Assembly (NCBI RefSeq): GCF_005280585.1
Contig: NZ_SZVO01000009.1
Span: 1-64,000, forward strand
DNA from: Dyadobacter frigoris
GTDB taxonomy: Bacteria; Bacteroidota; Bacteroidia; Cytophagales; Spirosomataceae
Length of the DNA stretch: 64,000 bases
Direction: 5' to 3'
Below, in pieces: positions 53,897 through 62,946 of this stretch (its first letter is position 1; every line of letters begins with the position of its first letter). The translations under genes were made by a program, and so were the position numbers. A model generated the notes under the pieces. The model was not told the origin of the DNA. It ran no database searches and worked only from the letters and a program-made list of their open reading frames with translations.

Positions 53897-54619
53897 TTGG
53901 AACGTATCCTTCAATGGTGGAAAAATTATCGTTTTAGTATAGCAGATCCCCCCATTATTTCAATGGAAGGGCTTTATCCGCTGCTATTACTTTTGGTTTT
54001 AAGTCTGTTAGCGGTCTTTTTTCACCTTGTTCGTATCCTGTTTAATGCTCCGGTTGACTTTTCCATGGACTGGAATCTATTTCTGAGCTGGATACCGTTA
54101 ATGACTGCATTTTTCATCAATAATATTACGCGTCGGTTTGGACATCTTCATTTTTTAGTCATTCTTTCCAGTCTTTTCTGGCTTGCATTTTTTCCAAATG
54201 CGCCCTACATGATCACGGATATTTCACATTTAAGTATCGATTTAACACGTGATCTGACGTGGCACGACACCATCATGTTGTTTTGTTATGCTGAGGTAAG
54301 CTTATTTAACGGCCTGGTTTCTCTTTACTGGATTCACCAGACGTGGCGCAGGGTTTTTAGAAAATCGGTTAGTACTACTTTTCTGCTGGCCAGTTTGCCA
54401 CTGGCGGGTTTTGGCGTTTATCTTGGGCGGGTAAGGCGGATGAACAGCTGGGATATCATTCATGATCCGCGTATTATTCTTGACAATTTATTAAAGAGTA
54501 TGCTCGACAGGACAGCACTTGTGATCAGCCTTGAAATCGGTCTGCTTTTGGGAATGCTTTATCTGGTACTTTGGGCGATTGTCAGGTTCAGGGTAAGATA
54601 CAACAAGAAAGATAGCTGA
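53897..54619 (+). CDS. DUF1361 membrane protein
   Basis: A 240-residue inner-membrane protein with about six helices. FFPNAPYMITDISHL and GVYLGRVRRMNSWDI are DUF1361 signatures. The start is a TTG at 53897. Function unknown; it is a stand-alone gene between the helicase and a methyltransferase. Confidence 0.8.
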   Translation: MERILQWWKNYRFSIADPPIISMEGLYPLLLLLVLSLLAVFFHLVRILFNAPVDFSMDWNLFLSWIPLMTAFFINNITRRFGHLHFLVILSSLFWLAFFPNAPYMITDISHLSIDLTRDLTWHDTIMLFCYAEVSLFNGLVSLYWIHQTWRRVFRKSVSTTFLLASLPLAGFGVYLGRVRRMNSWDIIHDPRIILDNLLKSMLDRTALVISLEIGLLLGMLYLVLWAIVRFRVRYNKKDS

Positions 54620-54716
54620 GAAAGTGACGCCATTGTTTTGATTATATTGAGACAATTATGATTTACTTTGTATAATAATTACCGTTGATCCGGAGATACC
54701 ATAATACGTTTTCAGA

Positions 54717-55448
54717 ATGAATGTATCAGAAAAAGTAAAAGATTCCTATTCTTCCCAGTACGATGAAAAATCCGTAGCCTGGCGCACTATGGGTGCAAAA
54801 TACAAGGCGCAGAATATCATAGAACTAGCCAAAAATATAAAATTTGAGAATGTACTGGAAGTAGGCGCTGGTGAGGGAAGTATTCTTTACTGGTTGTCGA
54901 AATGGAATTTTTCGAAGAATCTGAATTGTGTGGAAATTTCTGAAAGTGGTATTGAAATGATCAAGTCAAAAAATATTGAAAATCTAAAAGATGTTCTTCT
55001 TTTTGACGGATATAAAATTCCGTATCCGGACAATCATTTTGACCTCGTAATATGCTCACACGTGATGGAGCATGTAGAGCATGAAAGAATATTACTTAGG
55101 GAAATAAAAAGGGTTTCTAAAAACCAGGTTTTTGAGGTGCCCATTGATTTTTCTTTTTATGTCGATAAAAAAATAAAACACTTCCTGGCCTACGGACATA
55201 TCAATATTTATACTCCAGGTCTCTTTCGTTTTCTTTTATTATCTGAAAATTTTGAGATCCTAAAAGACAAATGTTATCTGTTTCAGGATGATGTTTTAAA
55301 ACCGCTTTATGAAAATAACAAGGTTGGTTTTTATATCATAAAACTGAAAATGTTTTTTCTGAAAATGTTCCCTTATCTTCTGGGAATAAAGCCGAACGCT
55401 TACGTGGTTTTGACTTCGAAAACGGACAAGGATCTTTCCATATTTTAA
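54717..55448 (+). CDS. Class I SAM-dependent methyltransferase
   Basis: A 243-residue methyltransferase. Motif I is VLEVGAGEGSILYWL near residue 46, the acidic post-I residue is in LNCVEISESG, and motif IV is HFDLVICSHVMEHVEHERIL. This is a methyltransf_11-type protein often acting on glycans, lipids or small molecules. The pseudouridine synthase gene follows 26 bp later, but no functional link is clear. Confidence 0.88.
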   Translation: MNVSEKVKDSYSSQYDEKSVAWRTMGAKYKAQNIIELAKNIKFENVLEVGAGEGSILYWLSKWNFSKNLNCVEISESGIEMIKSKNIENLKDVLLFDGYKIPYPDNHFDLVICSHVMEHVEHERILLREIKRVSKNQVFEVPIDFSFYVDKKIKHFLAYGHINIYTPGLFRFLLLSENFEILKDKCYLFQDDVLKPLYENNKVGFYIIKLKMFFLKMFPYLLGIKPNAYVVLTSKTDKDLSIF

Positions 55449-55474
55449 CATTTTTTGTCATAAGCGATCTCATT

Positions 55475-56179
55475 TTGCCCGTTTCATCACCTGTTCCGCT
55501 GGAAATTATTTACAGGGATGCAGACCTTGTAGCTATCAATAAACCTCACGGACTGCTTGTCCACAGATCTTTCATAGCCGCAGATACTTCTGAATTTGCT
55601 GTACAGATCCTGCGTGATCAAATTGGTCAGAAAGTTTATCCGGTTCACAGGCTGGATCGTAAGACCTCTGGCGTCCTGCTTTTTGCCCTGAACGACCGCA
55701 TGAACAGCCTGATGCAAATACAGTTTCAGGAGGGGAAAGTAGAAAAACATTACCGCGCTATTGTTAGAGGATTTACGCCTGATTATCTGGAAATTGATTA
55801 CCCCCTGAAACGTGATGATGGTGTTGTTCAGGAGGCATTTACGGCGTTTGAAACCTTACAGAAAAAAGAGCTGGATTTGCCTTTTGGAAAGCATCCAACA
55901 AGCAGATATTCGCTCGTGGATCTGCACCCGACTACGGGCAGGATGCACCAGTTAAGAAAGCACATGGCGCACATTTTTCATCCGATTATCGGCGACCGGC
56001 CTCATGGCTGCAATAAACAAAATAAGTTTTTCAAGGAGTATTTTGAGATGGATTCCATGCTTTTACACGCCAGGGAAATAAAATTTGTACATCCTGATAA
56101 TCAAAATATTCTTTCAATTTCAGCTAACTATCAGTCAGAATTTGAAAGAATGCTGAACGCCCTTGAATTTCAGATTTGA
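55475..56179 (+). CDS. Pseudouridine synthase (RluA/TruC-like)
   Basis: A 234-residue RNA pseudouridine synthase. The catalytic Asp lies in YPVHRLDRKTSGVLLFAL. IYRDADLVAINKPHGLLVH is the conserved opening, and LHPTTGRMHQLRKHMAHI is the late motif. The length and lack of an S4 domain suggest the TruC-like type that modifies tRNA; the target base is not certain. The start is a TTG at 55475. Confidence 0.9.
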   Translation: MPVSSPVPLEIIYRDADLVAINKPHGLLVHRSFIAADTSEFAVQILRDQIGQKVYPVHRLDRKTSGVLLFALNDRMNSLMQIQFQEGKVEKHYRAIVRGFTPDYLEIDYPLKRDDGVVQEAFTAFETLQKKELDLPFGKHPTSRYSLVDLHPTTGRMHQLRKHMAHIFHPIIGDRPHGCNKQNKFFKEYFEMDSMLLHAREIKFVHPDNQNILSISANYQSEFERMLNALEFQI

Positions 56180-56298
56180 TAAGCTTTTATAAACGCGTTA
56201 AGGGAAAATTATAAATCTTCTTTTTAAAGTCACGCAACCTGACAGAAGATTCGCCCGTATTGGCTACAAAACCAATACTTACCCCTAACAAGTTTTAT

Positions 56299-57156
56299 AT
56301 GAAAGCAAAAAGTTTAATTCGTTCTGTTGTATTGATGGGATGTGTGGCCGTGGCAGGTTGGTCATGCAGTTCCGATGACGATGATTCTCCGGTAGTAGTC
56401 GTTCCGCCTGCGCCGACTTTCGACATCGCTCAGAAATCAACGACGTATGGAAATGTGCTTGTGGATCAGAAAGGGAAAACGCTGTACTTTTTCACAAAAG
56501 ATGTTAACGGAACTTCTGCCTGCACAGGTGGCTGTCTGGATGTGTGGCCAATATTTTCAGCCGCTACTCCGAAACTGGACACGGGACTTGTAGCCACCGA
56601 TTTTGGTACAATTACAAGAGCTGATGGAAAAACGCAGACTACCTTCAAAGGCTGGCCTTTGTACTATTACACTCCTGATGCTGCTGCGGGTGATGTCAAA
56701 GGAGAAAATGTTGGAAACGTATGGGTGGTTGCGAAAAAATCTTACTCGATTATGTTTGCCAACACACAGCTGGTAGGAAATGACGGCAAAAATTACACTG
56801 CTGATTCGAAAGAAGGAACTGGTGACACGCAATTTTTCGTAGACGCAACAGGCCGTACTTTATACGCTTTTTCAAAAGACAAAAAGAACAAAAACAATTA
56901 CACCAAGGCAGATTTCAGCAACGATGCTACCTGGCCTATCTGGGTGACGGATTGGAAAGATGTTCCGTCTGCATTGGATAAAACACTTTTTTCTACTATT
57001 GACGTTTTTGGTAAAAAACAGATGACCTACAAAGGTTGGCCGATGTATTATTTTGGTCCTGATAATGCTACACGAGGTTTAACAAAAGGTGTAAGCGTTC
57101 CAACACCAGGTATTTGGCCTATTATTCAAAAAACTACGGCTGCTGCTCCGGAATGA
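56299..57156 (+). CDS. Lipoprotein with repeated Y-X4-D modules (PF03640-type)
   Basis: A lipoprotein of about 285 residues with the lipobox AVAGWSCSSDDDD. Two related modules follow: LVDQKGKTLYFFTKDVNGTS, CTGGCLDVWPIF, TFKGWPLYYYTPD, then VDATGRTLYAFSKDKKNK and MTYKGWPMYYFGPD. These are the secreted-repeat (Lipoprotein_15) pattern, with a CxxxC pair in the first module only. The start chosen is the ATG at 56299 (MKAKSLIRSV), not 56260. The function of the family is unknown. Confidence 0.85.
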   Translation: MKAKSLIRSVVLMGCVAVAGWSCSSDDDDSPVVVVPPAPTFDIAQKSTTYGNVLVDQKGKTLYFFTKDVNGTSACTGGCLDVWPIFSAATPKLDTGLVATDFGTITRADGKTQTTFKGWPLYYYTPDAAAGDVKGENVGNVWVVAKKSYSIMFANTQLVGNDGKNYTADSKEGTGDTQFFVDATGRTLYAFSKDKKNKNNYTKADFSNDATWPIWVTDWKDVPSALDKTLFSTIDVFGKKQMTYKGWPMYYFGPDNATRGLTKGVSVPTPGIWPIIQKTTAAAPE

Positions 57157-57178
57157 TCTTCCGGACCTAGCCTGAAAC

Positions 57179-57209
57179 AAAATGGCCGCCGTTTAAGGGC
57201 GGCTATTTT
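57179..57209. terminator. Bidirectional terminator
   Basis: AAAATGGCCGCC at 57179-57190 pairs with GGGCGGCTATTTT at 57197-57209 with one G-U pair and a short loop, between convergent genes. Confidence 0.85.
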
Positions 57210-57214
57210 GCATT

Positions 57215-57574
57215 TTATGCTTCGGGTTCAAAACCGTCATCTTCTCCATCTTTTAACACAATATAGGTTCTGGCCCAGCTGTCTTCTCCGAGGATTCGCC
57301 ATTTATGACCTGTACTGGCCACATCCTGCGCTATCAGCACGTCACCAGGGTTTAAAATGAATGAAGTACCGTCTGTGACAGTGAATTCTATTGTTCCGCG
57401 AAGTGTGATTACATATTGCGCTCTTGGTGCCGGATGCCAGTCAAAACTATGCCTTTCGGGTGGATCCTGTTGAAAGAAAAAATAGTCAGCCTGGAGTTGG
57501 TTCAAATCTTTTATCTGACCTTTTTGGAAAGCGGAGGCTCCATCAGTTGTTGTAAATAGCCTGTAAGCTTTCAT
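57215..57574 (-). CDS. Cupin-domain protein
   Basis: A single-domain cupin of about 119 residues. PPERHSFDWHPAPRAQYVIT has the likely metal-binding His residues, GTIEFTVTDGTSFILNPGDV is the second conserved block, and TGHKWRIL adds another His. I start at the ATG at 57574 (MKAYRLFTTT); an earlier ATG at 57640 is less likely. The small-molecule ligand is unknown. Confidence 0.82.
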   Translation of the reverse strand: MKAYRLFTTTDGASAFQKGQIKDLNQLQADYFFFQQDPPERHSFDWHPAPRAQYVITLRGTIEFTVTDGTSFILNPGDVLIAQDVASTGHKWRILGEDSWARTYIVLKDGEDDGFEPEA

Positions 57575-57874
57575 GCAATTGTTTAGTATTTCCTTAAGAA
57601 TCAATTTTGGTGTTTTAAAAGTTCGGCAGGAGAGTATCAATTTTGCGTATATCCGGATTAGTTTGGGTATATTATCTTGATAAGGTTAGAAAAACTTTCA
57701 AACATTTTTCTTGAATTTTTGTATTTTATGCTATTAGTATTTTAAAAAGTACAAAAAAATGGAGGCAACGTATCCAATTATCGTTATATAAATCTAAATT
57801 AGCAGTAAGTGTCGCTAACACGATCAGCATTTGCAAAGTTATATTTAGAAATTACGCATACACACAGCGGTACT

Positions 57875-60800
57875 ATGTTTGTCAAAAGATTTATCCTGCT
57901 ATTTTTCTGTCTGGTACAGATTCCTGAAATGTATGCGCAGGAAATCAAAAATCCTGATTTTTTCGTCATGCATTATACAGATGAAAACGGACTGCCACAA
58001 AATAGTATAAAAGCGATCGTGAAAGGTAGGGGGGACTTTGTGTGGCTTGGGACAGAAGACGGCCTGGTTCGATTTGATGGACAGAAATTTTACACTTTTA
58101 ACAAATCGATAATTCCCATTCTAAGTAACAGGATGGATAGATTTATTCCTTTTATCAAAACTTATAATGTTAAAAACAAAGAATTCGCGGCACTTGGTGA
58201 GCGTGGCGAAATTATAAAAATAGTTGCCGGCGGTCATGTCGTTGTAGATTCCAGCGTTTTTAAATTCAATACAGAAAATACACCTTTTATAAAGGGTTTT
58301 AAAGGGAAAACAGATATAATACAAAGTTTTCCTTACCGTTTTCCGGTTCCTGCGAATCGCAACCCCTTTTTGATTCCGGCTGGAAACAATACTTATTATG
58401 TCTGGTTTTTAGACAAGGTTGAATTTTTTATAAAAAACAAAAAACAGTCAACAGTTAGTGGAAATTTTAAGGAGGTCTTTTTAATAGATTCACATCCCTA
58501 TGCCCGGCAACAAAATGGTATGTTTGTAAACCTCGGCTCGGGAACGTTTGCTGAAAATATTCACCTGGAAGGTGATATTTTTAATGATGCTTTGTTTTCA
58601 GACAAGCGTTCAGACTACAAATTGTTCTGGAACAATATCTCACAAAAGGCTTACCTGTATTTTAACAGGAGATTTTATTTGTTAATAAGGTCAAAAAATA
58701 ATTCGCTTCTTAGAACCAGCCTGATCCTGGAAGACTTTGATTTTGACGAGTTCAACATTTCAACTTCTTATTATGATGAAGACCTTGGTTATTTATTTCT
58801 GGGAAGTTATACGAACGGTTTATACGTACTGAGGCGCAAAAATTTTCGAACAAAGCGATTTGAAGGCAAAGGAAGGGACAATGTTTTTTATGCGCAGAAA
58901 CCAGTTTCTTACAATGCCGTTCTTTCTTCACAAGGCTTCTTATTTGACAAAAATTCAAATAGTCGGGACATTTTTAATTTGCCGGCTTTTGTGGAGGATG
59001 ATTCCAGATATTACCTGGCTATGAACAGGGATAGTACGTTCTGGATCGGGAATTCGCTTTCACTGAATAAAATGGATAAAACTGGCAAAGAAAAATTACT
59101 GACACACAAATTAGCAGAAAAATTTAAGGCCCTTTATGCAGACAACCATGATACTTTGTGGATCGGTGGCATACGGGATGTTTTACTTTCCTATAATACG
59201 ATTGATCCAAAATCGGTGCCGACTGTTTTATTTCGGGGATCTTTTGGGGAAATATCATGCATGCAAAGGTTATCTGGGCCGTATTTGCTGCTTGGAACGA
59301 CGAAGGGACTTTTCAAATTTAGTATCCGGTCAAAATATCTGGAATCCATAAAAGGAATGGAGCAGGCGAATATCAGAAGTCTTTATTATTCGAATGGAGA
59401 AACCTGGGTCACTACGTATGGAGACGGTTTATTTCATTTAAAAGAAGACAAAATTACAAAACTTCCGCTTGACAAAAATCGTTTCTTGGCAACTTCGCAT
59501 TGTATTGTTGAAGATAAAAACGGGTTTTTCTGGATTACGACCAACAAAGGACTTTTTCAGGTATCAAAAACGGATTTGCTGAGTTTTCTGGATAAAAAAC
59601 AGCAGTTTGTTTTCTATTTATATTATGACAAACGCCATGGTTTTGAAACAAATGAGTTTAACGGAGGTTGCCAGCCCTGTGCTATAACGTTGGCGGACCA
59701 CACGGTTTCTTTCCCTTCTATGAATGGATTTGTGTGGTTTAATCCCGGGAAGATAAAACCCGAACTTCCGGATAAAAATATTTATATAGACCGGATAGAA
59801 CTTGAAGGAAATCTTATTAATGAAAAAACCGAAATTGAAATTCCGGATGATTTCAGACAATTGAAAATTTCGCTTGTTACGCCGTATTTCAACAACCGAA
59901 ACAATCTTAGAATTGAATATTCATTTCAAAATGAAGGAAGGAAGCCTGTGTGGTTACCGGTTTCCAATGATTTTGATATTCAGATTCCGAATACTTCATC
60001 GGGTAGACATGACCTTTTAATTAGAAAATATAACGGATTTGGAATCAATAAGTTTTCCGTCAAAACACTGAAAATTTATATCCGGCCGGCATGGTACCAG
60101 ACACCGGCTTTCCGGTTTTTGCTGACCTTATTCTCCATATTTTTATTCTGGATAATCCTCAGATTAAGAACTTCTTATCTGATTAAAAAGGAAAGAGAAA
60201 AAAATCTTTTTAAACAATATCATATCAGCCAACAGATAGTGGCGGCCATCAATCATGATATTCAGACGCCGCTTCACTATATCAGTAATTCCTTTACGCA
60301 AATTCAAAATCGGCTGAAAAAGAATAACTCCAGTGATGATTTTATTTCAAGAATGAGTGAAGAAACCGTCAATACGATCAATTATGCGCGTTCTCATACA
60401 AGCAATCTTTTAAATTATATTAAAAGCCAGAACAGCAGCAGCCGTGATAATCTGAAAATTGACGAGGTTTTGGTCTATAAAATTATAGAACATTCATCAC
60501 AGATTCTTTCAGGAACGGCAAATTATAGGGAAATACAAATTATTAATCTGGTGTCTCACGATTTCAAGGTGAAAAGTGATGCACAACTTTTGTCCGTCAT
60601 TGTCCAGAATTTGCTTGATAATGCTGTAAAACTTAGTCTTTCAACCATCACAATTTCTTCGGTTGCAGAAGGAGATTTTCGAGGGATAGTTATAAGCGAT
60701 ACTGCAACAGGAATGCCGGATGAAATTTCTAAATGGCTGAACAGTACATACAGATCTTACGACGACTGGCTTCGGAATTATGAATATCCAAACCATAAAG

Positions 60801-60943
60801 GGCTGGGGCTGGTCATTGTAAAAGATCTTGCGATTTTACTAAATATCAGGCTGAGTGTTGAAAATACCAACTCAGGTTCTGTTATCAGGCTTATGTTTGC
60901 TGATAAAATAAATGATAGCGGGATTCAGGCAATTCCTCGTTGA
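57875..60943 (+). CDS. Periplasmic beta-propeller sensor histidine kinase (paralogue)
   Basis: A kinase of about 1022 residues with the same layout as 3598-6801: a signal peptide (FVKRFILLFFCLVQIPEMYA), propeller repeats starting HYTDENGLPQNSIKAI and VWLGTEDGLVRFDG, a Y_Y_Y sandwich and one membrane helix (RFLLTLFSIFLFWIILRL). The HisKA His794 is in INHDIQTPL. The HATPase has NLLDNAVKLS, the G1 box ISDTATGMP and the G2 HKGLGL. Its G1 Asp is intact, unlike the paralogue. I start at the ATG at 57875 (a clean signal peptide); an ATG at 57809 adds 22 residues. The response regulators at 61238 and 62234 are the nearest partners. Confidence 0.9.
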   Translation: MFVKRFILLFFCLVQIPEMYAQEIKNPDFFVMHYTDENGLPQNSIKAIVKGRGDFVWLGTEDGLVRFDGQKFYTFNKSIIPILSNRMDRFIPFIKTYNVKNKEFAALGERGEIIKIVAGGHVVVDSSVFKFNTENTPFIKGFKGKTDIIQSFPYRFPVPANRNPFLIPAGNNTYYVWFLDKVEFFIKNKKQSTVSGNFKEVFLIDSHPYARQQNGMFVNLGSGTFAENIHLEGDIFNDALFSDKRSDYKLFWNNISQKAYLYFNRRFYLLIRSKNNSLLRTSLILEDFDFDEFNISTSYYDEDLGYLFLGSYTNGLYVLRRKNFRTKRFEGKGRDNVFYAQKPVSYNAVLSSQGFLFDKNSNSRDIFNLPAFVEDDSRYYLAMNRDSTFWIGNSLSLNKMDKTGKEKLLTHKLAEKFKALYADNHDTLWIGGIRDVLLSYNTIDPKSVPTVLFRGSFGEISCMQRLSGPYLLLGTTKGLFKFSIRSKYLESIKGMEQANIRSLYYSNGETWVTTYGDGLFHLKEDKITKLPLDKNRFLATSHCIVEDKNGFFWITTNKGLFQVSKTDLLSFLDKKQQFVFYLYYDKRHGFETNEFNGGCQPCAITLADHTVSFPSMNGFVWFNPGKIKPELPDKNIYIDRIELEGNLINEKTEIEIPDDFRQLKISLVTPYFNNRNNLRIEYSFQNEGRKPVWLPVSNDFDIQIPNTSSGRHDLLIRKYNGFGINKFSVKTLKIYIRPAWYQTPAFRFLLTLFSIFLFWIILRLRTSYLIKKEREKNLFKQYHISQQIVAAINHDIQTPLHYISNSFTQIQNRLKKNNSSDDFISRMSEETVNTINYARSHTSNLLNYIKSQNSSSRDNLKIDEVLVYKIIEHSSQILSGTANYREIQIINLVSHDFKVKSDAQLLSVIVQNLLDNAVKLSLSTITISSVAEGDFRGIVISDTATGMPDEISKWLNSTYRSYDDWLRNYEYPNHKGLGLVIVKDLAILLNIRLSVENTNSGSVIRLMFADKINDSGIQAIPR

Positions 60944-61237
60944 ATAACATGTATGGATAAGAAAATATTTTCCTCATTCCGTTCCATGACTATTCAGCAA
61001 GGTGCTTTTTACTCGTGAGAAATAATTTGTAAAAGTCATTTAAAGGTGTTGGGTAATTTTGGAATTTTGAAAATCGAATCACCCGGCAGAGCCAGGTGAT
61101 TGAAAAGTTACTCAACGTTTTTATGTAAATATCCTGATAGAAGAATGAAATTGCTGCGCAGAAAACTAAATCAATACTCCTGGTAATACCAGGAGGCTGA
61201 TGACTTACTCCACAATTTAATTCTCGAAAACGACGGG
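60944..61237. other. Convergent spacer with two inverted repeats
   Basis: AATCACC at 61077-61083 and GGTGATT at 61095-61101 form a 7-bp stem, and CTCCTGGTA-A-TACCAGGAG at 61178-61196 is a 19-nt near-perfect palindrome. One or both may terminate the convergent transcripts, although no U-run follows. Confidence 0.55.
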
Positions 61238-61858
61238 TTAGGAAAGAATCAGATTCCTTAATTCCACGACGTTTGTCATTTCCAGTTTCTTATAAATACT
61301 TAATTTTTGTTTGTTAATCACGGAGATTTTTCGACTGCGGATATTTGCAATTTCATCGCTCGGCAACCCCTGGCAAATCAGTCTTGCTATTATAAGTTCC
61401 TCTTCGCTTAATAAAGCAATTCTTTCCTTTTCTATTGCTGCCTTCATGCATTGCTTCAATAATATATCCATTACATCATCGCTCATGTAACGTTTTCCCT
61501 GGGTCACCGATTTTAAGCATTTTACAAGCTCGTTCAGGCAACTGTTTTTAACCAGATAGGCACTTGCGCCGGCTACGAGAGAGTACACCGCCATTTCGTA
61601 ACGAGGTTTCCCATCATAAACTACAACAGGCGTGTCGGGCATTTTTTCCTTTGCAATTCTGACAATTTCCGATTCACAAATGTTTGATTCCTCAGTAAAA
61701 CCAAGAATAATAAGATCAGGGACCTGATTAGTGAATGACTTTATGAAAGATTCATAACTTTCCGATTCCAGTAAAACAGCACTTTCAAATTGTTCCTGAA
61801 GAAATAAACCAAGTCCCTTTCGAATAATAGGATGCCTGTCAATGGAAGCGATTATCAT
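61238..61858 (-). CDS. LuxR-type response regulator with degenerate receiver
   Basis: A 206-residue NarL/FixJ-like protein. The receiver (1-120) keeps the fold (GASAYLVKNS with the conserved Lys), but the phospho-acceptor Asp is Gly53 in PDLIILGFTEES, and the N-terminal acidic pair is reduced to ASIDRHP. The LuxR HTH (about 148-206) reads LLSEEELIIARLICQGLPSD and is diverged (RKISVINKQKLSIYKKLEM). Phosphorylation at the usual site is not possible, so it is either constitutive or senses by other means. It is divergent from the intact regulator at 62234. Confidence 0.87.
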   Translation of the reverse strand: MIIASIDRHPIIRKGLGLFLQEQFESAVLLESESYESFIKSFTNQVPDLIILGFTEESNICESEIVRIAKEKMPDTPVVVYDGKPRYEMAVYSLVAGASAYLVKNSCLNELVKCLKSVTQGKRYMSDDVMDILLKQCMKAAIEKERIALLSEEELIIARLICQGLPSDEIANIRSRKISVINKQKLSIYKKLEMTNVVELRNLILS

Positions 61859-62233
61859 TTTGTTTTATTTATTTTCTAGCCGTATATATTTCCGGACCGT
61901 TTCTTTCCGGTGGTAATATGATTTAATAGGAGTGATAAATTGAATTGCAAGGAGATCGACCATCTGTAAGTGACTGTATAATAGCGATTTATTCTGCAAT
62001 ATTTTTCCCTGTGAATTAACTGAAAAGTCGTTTGTTTCCAGATAAGCCTTAATATGGGAAATACCATACAGCTTTATTTCACTGATGTAAAAGTAATCTG
62101 GGAAAGCGTTAAAAATGCCAGAGTTAATTTTGTATTCTTGTAAATTATTTCAATAATAAATTTAAAAAATTCACCTAGGTGTAGTTCAAATTCTACATCA
62201 AAACCGGCATTAACTAAACACTCTATACCAAAC
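61859..62233. other. Divergent spacer between two response regulators
   Basis: A 375-bp AT-rich spacer with no gene supported. It should contain both promoters. No strong operator repeat was found; TTTTGTATTCTTG near 62130 is only a weak promoter match. Confidence 0.5.
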
Positions 62234-62863
62234 TTGAAAAATATATTAATAGCAGAAGACCATCCACTGCTAATCATTGGAATTGAATCCATGCTGCTGG
62301 AATGTATCCCGGAAGCGACGATTTTTAAAGCCGCAGATTTTAACAGGGCATTGAATTTGCTGGAAAAACACACATTTGACTTGCTTGTAATGGACATTAA
62401 TCTTCCGCACGGCGATAAGGTCGGAATGATTGAGGCTGTCAGATTAAAACAACCGGGGATTTTGATATTGGTTTGTTCAAGTTATGAAGAGCATTTGTAT
62501 GCACTCCCGTTTCTGAAAGCTGGCGCTAACGGATATATTTCAAAAACTGCATCGAGTGATGAGTTCAAAACTGCCGTAGAACACGTGCTAAACTCGAAAA
62601 TTTATGCGAGTCCGGCAGTACTTAACAATATGTTTGGTATCCTTTTCAATACAAAAGGAAATGATAGTTCAGCACTTGATAAGCTAACGGTAAAGGAAGT
62701 GGAAATTGCCAAGTTGCTGACCAAAGGTTTCTCAACAAAGGAAATTGGAGAGCATATTAATTTATCTGCTTCTTCTATTAGTACTTACAAATCAAAAATA
62801 TTTGAAAAGTTGGGCGTAAACAATATTATAGAACTGACTACTTATCTGGAATTGAACAGCTGA
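62234..62863 (+). CDS. LuxR-type response regulator
   Basis: A 209-residue NarL/FixJ regulator. The receiver is intact: acidic pair E8-D9 (IAEDHPLL), acceptor D54 (LLVMDINLPHG) and Lys in GYISKTASS. The C-terminal LuxR HTH is LTVKEVEIAKLLTKGFSTKE, IGEHINLSASSISTYKSKIF. The start is a TTG at 62234. It could be the partner of the propeller kinase at 57875, from location and the common pairing of such kinases with NarL-type regulators. Confidence 0.9.
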   Translation: MKNILIAEDHPLLIIGIESMLLECIPEATIFKAADFNRALNLLEKHTFDLLVMDINLPHGDKVGMIEAVRLKQPGILILVCSSYEEHLYALPFLKAGANGYISKTASSDEFKTAVEHVLNSKIYASPAVLNNMFGILFNTKGNDSSALDKLTVKEVEIAKLLTKGFSTKEIGEHINLSASSISTYKSKIFEKLGVNNIIELTTYLELNS

Positions 62864-62946
62864 TTCGGATATAGGATAAGCCCAGCTTAAAGTTTGACCC
62901 AATTTTTTGGTGGTTTTTAACCTGCCAATAGGAAGAGAAGTTACAC

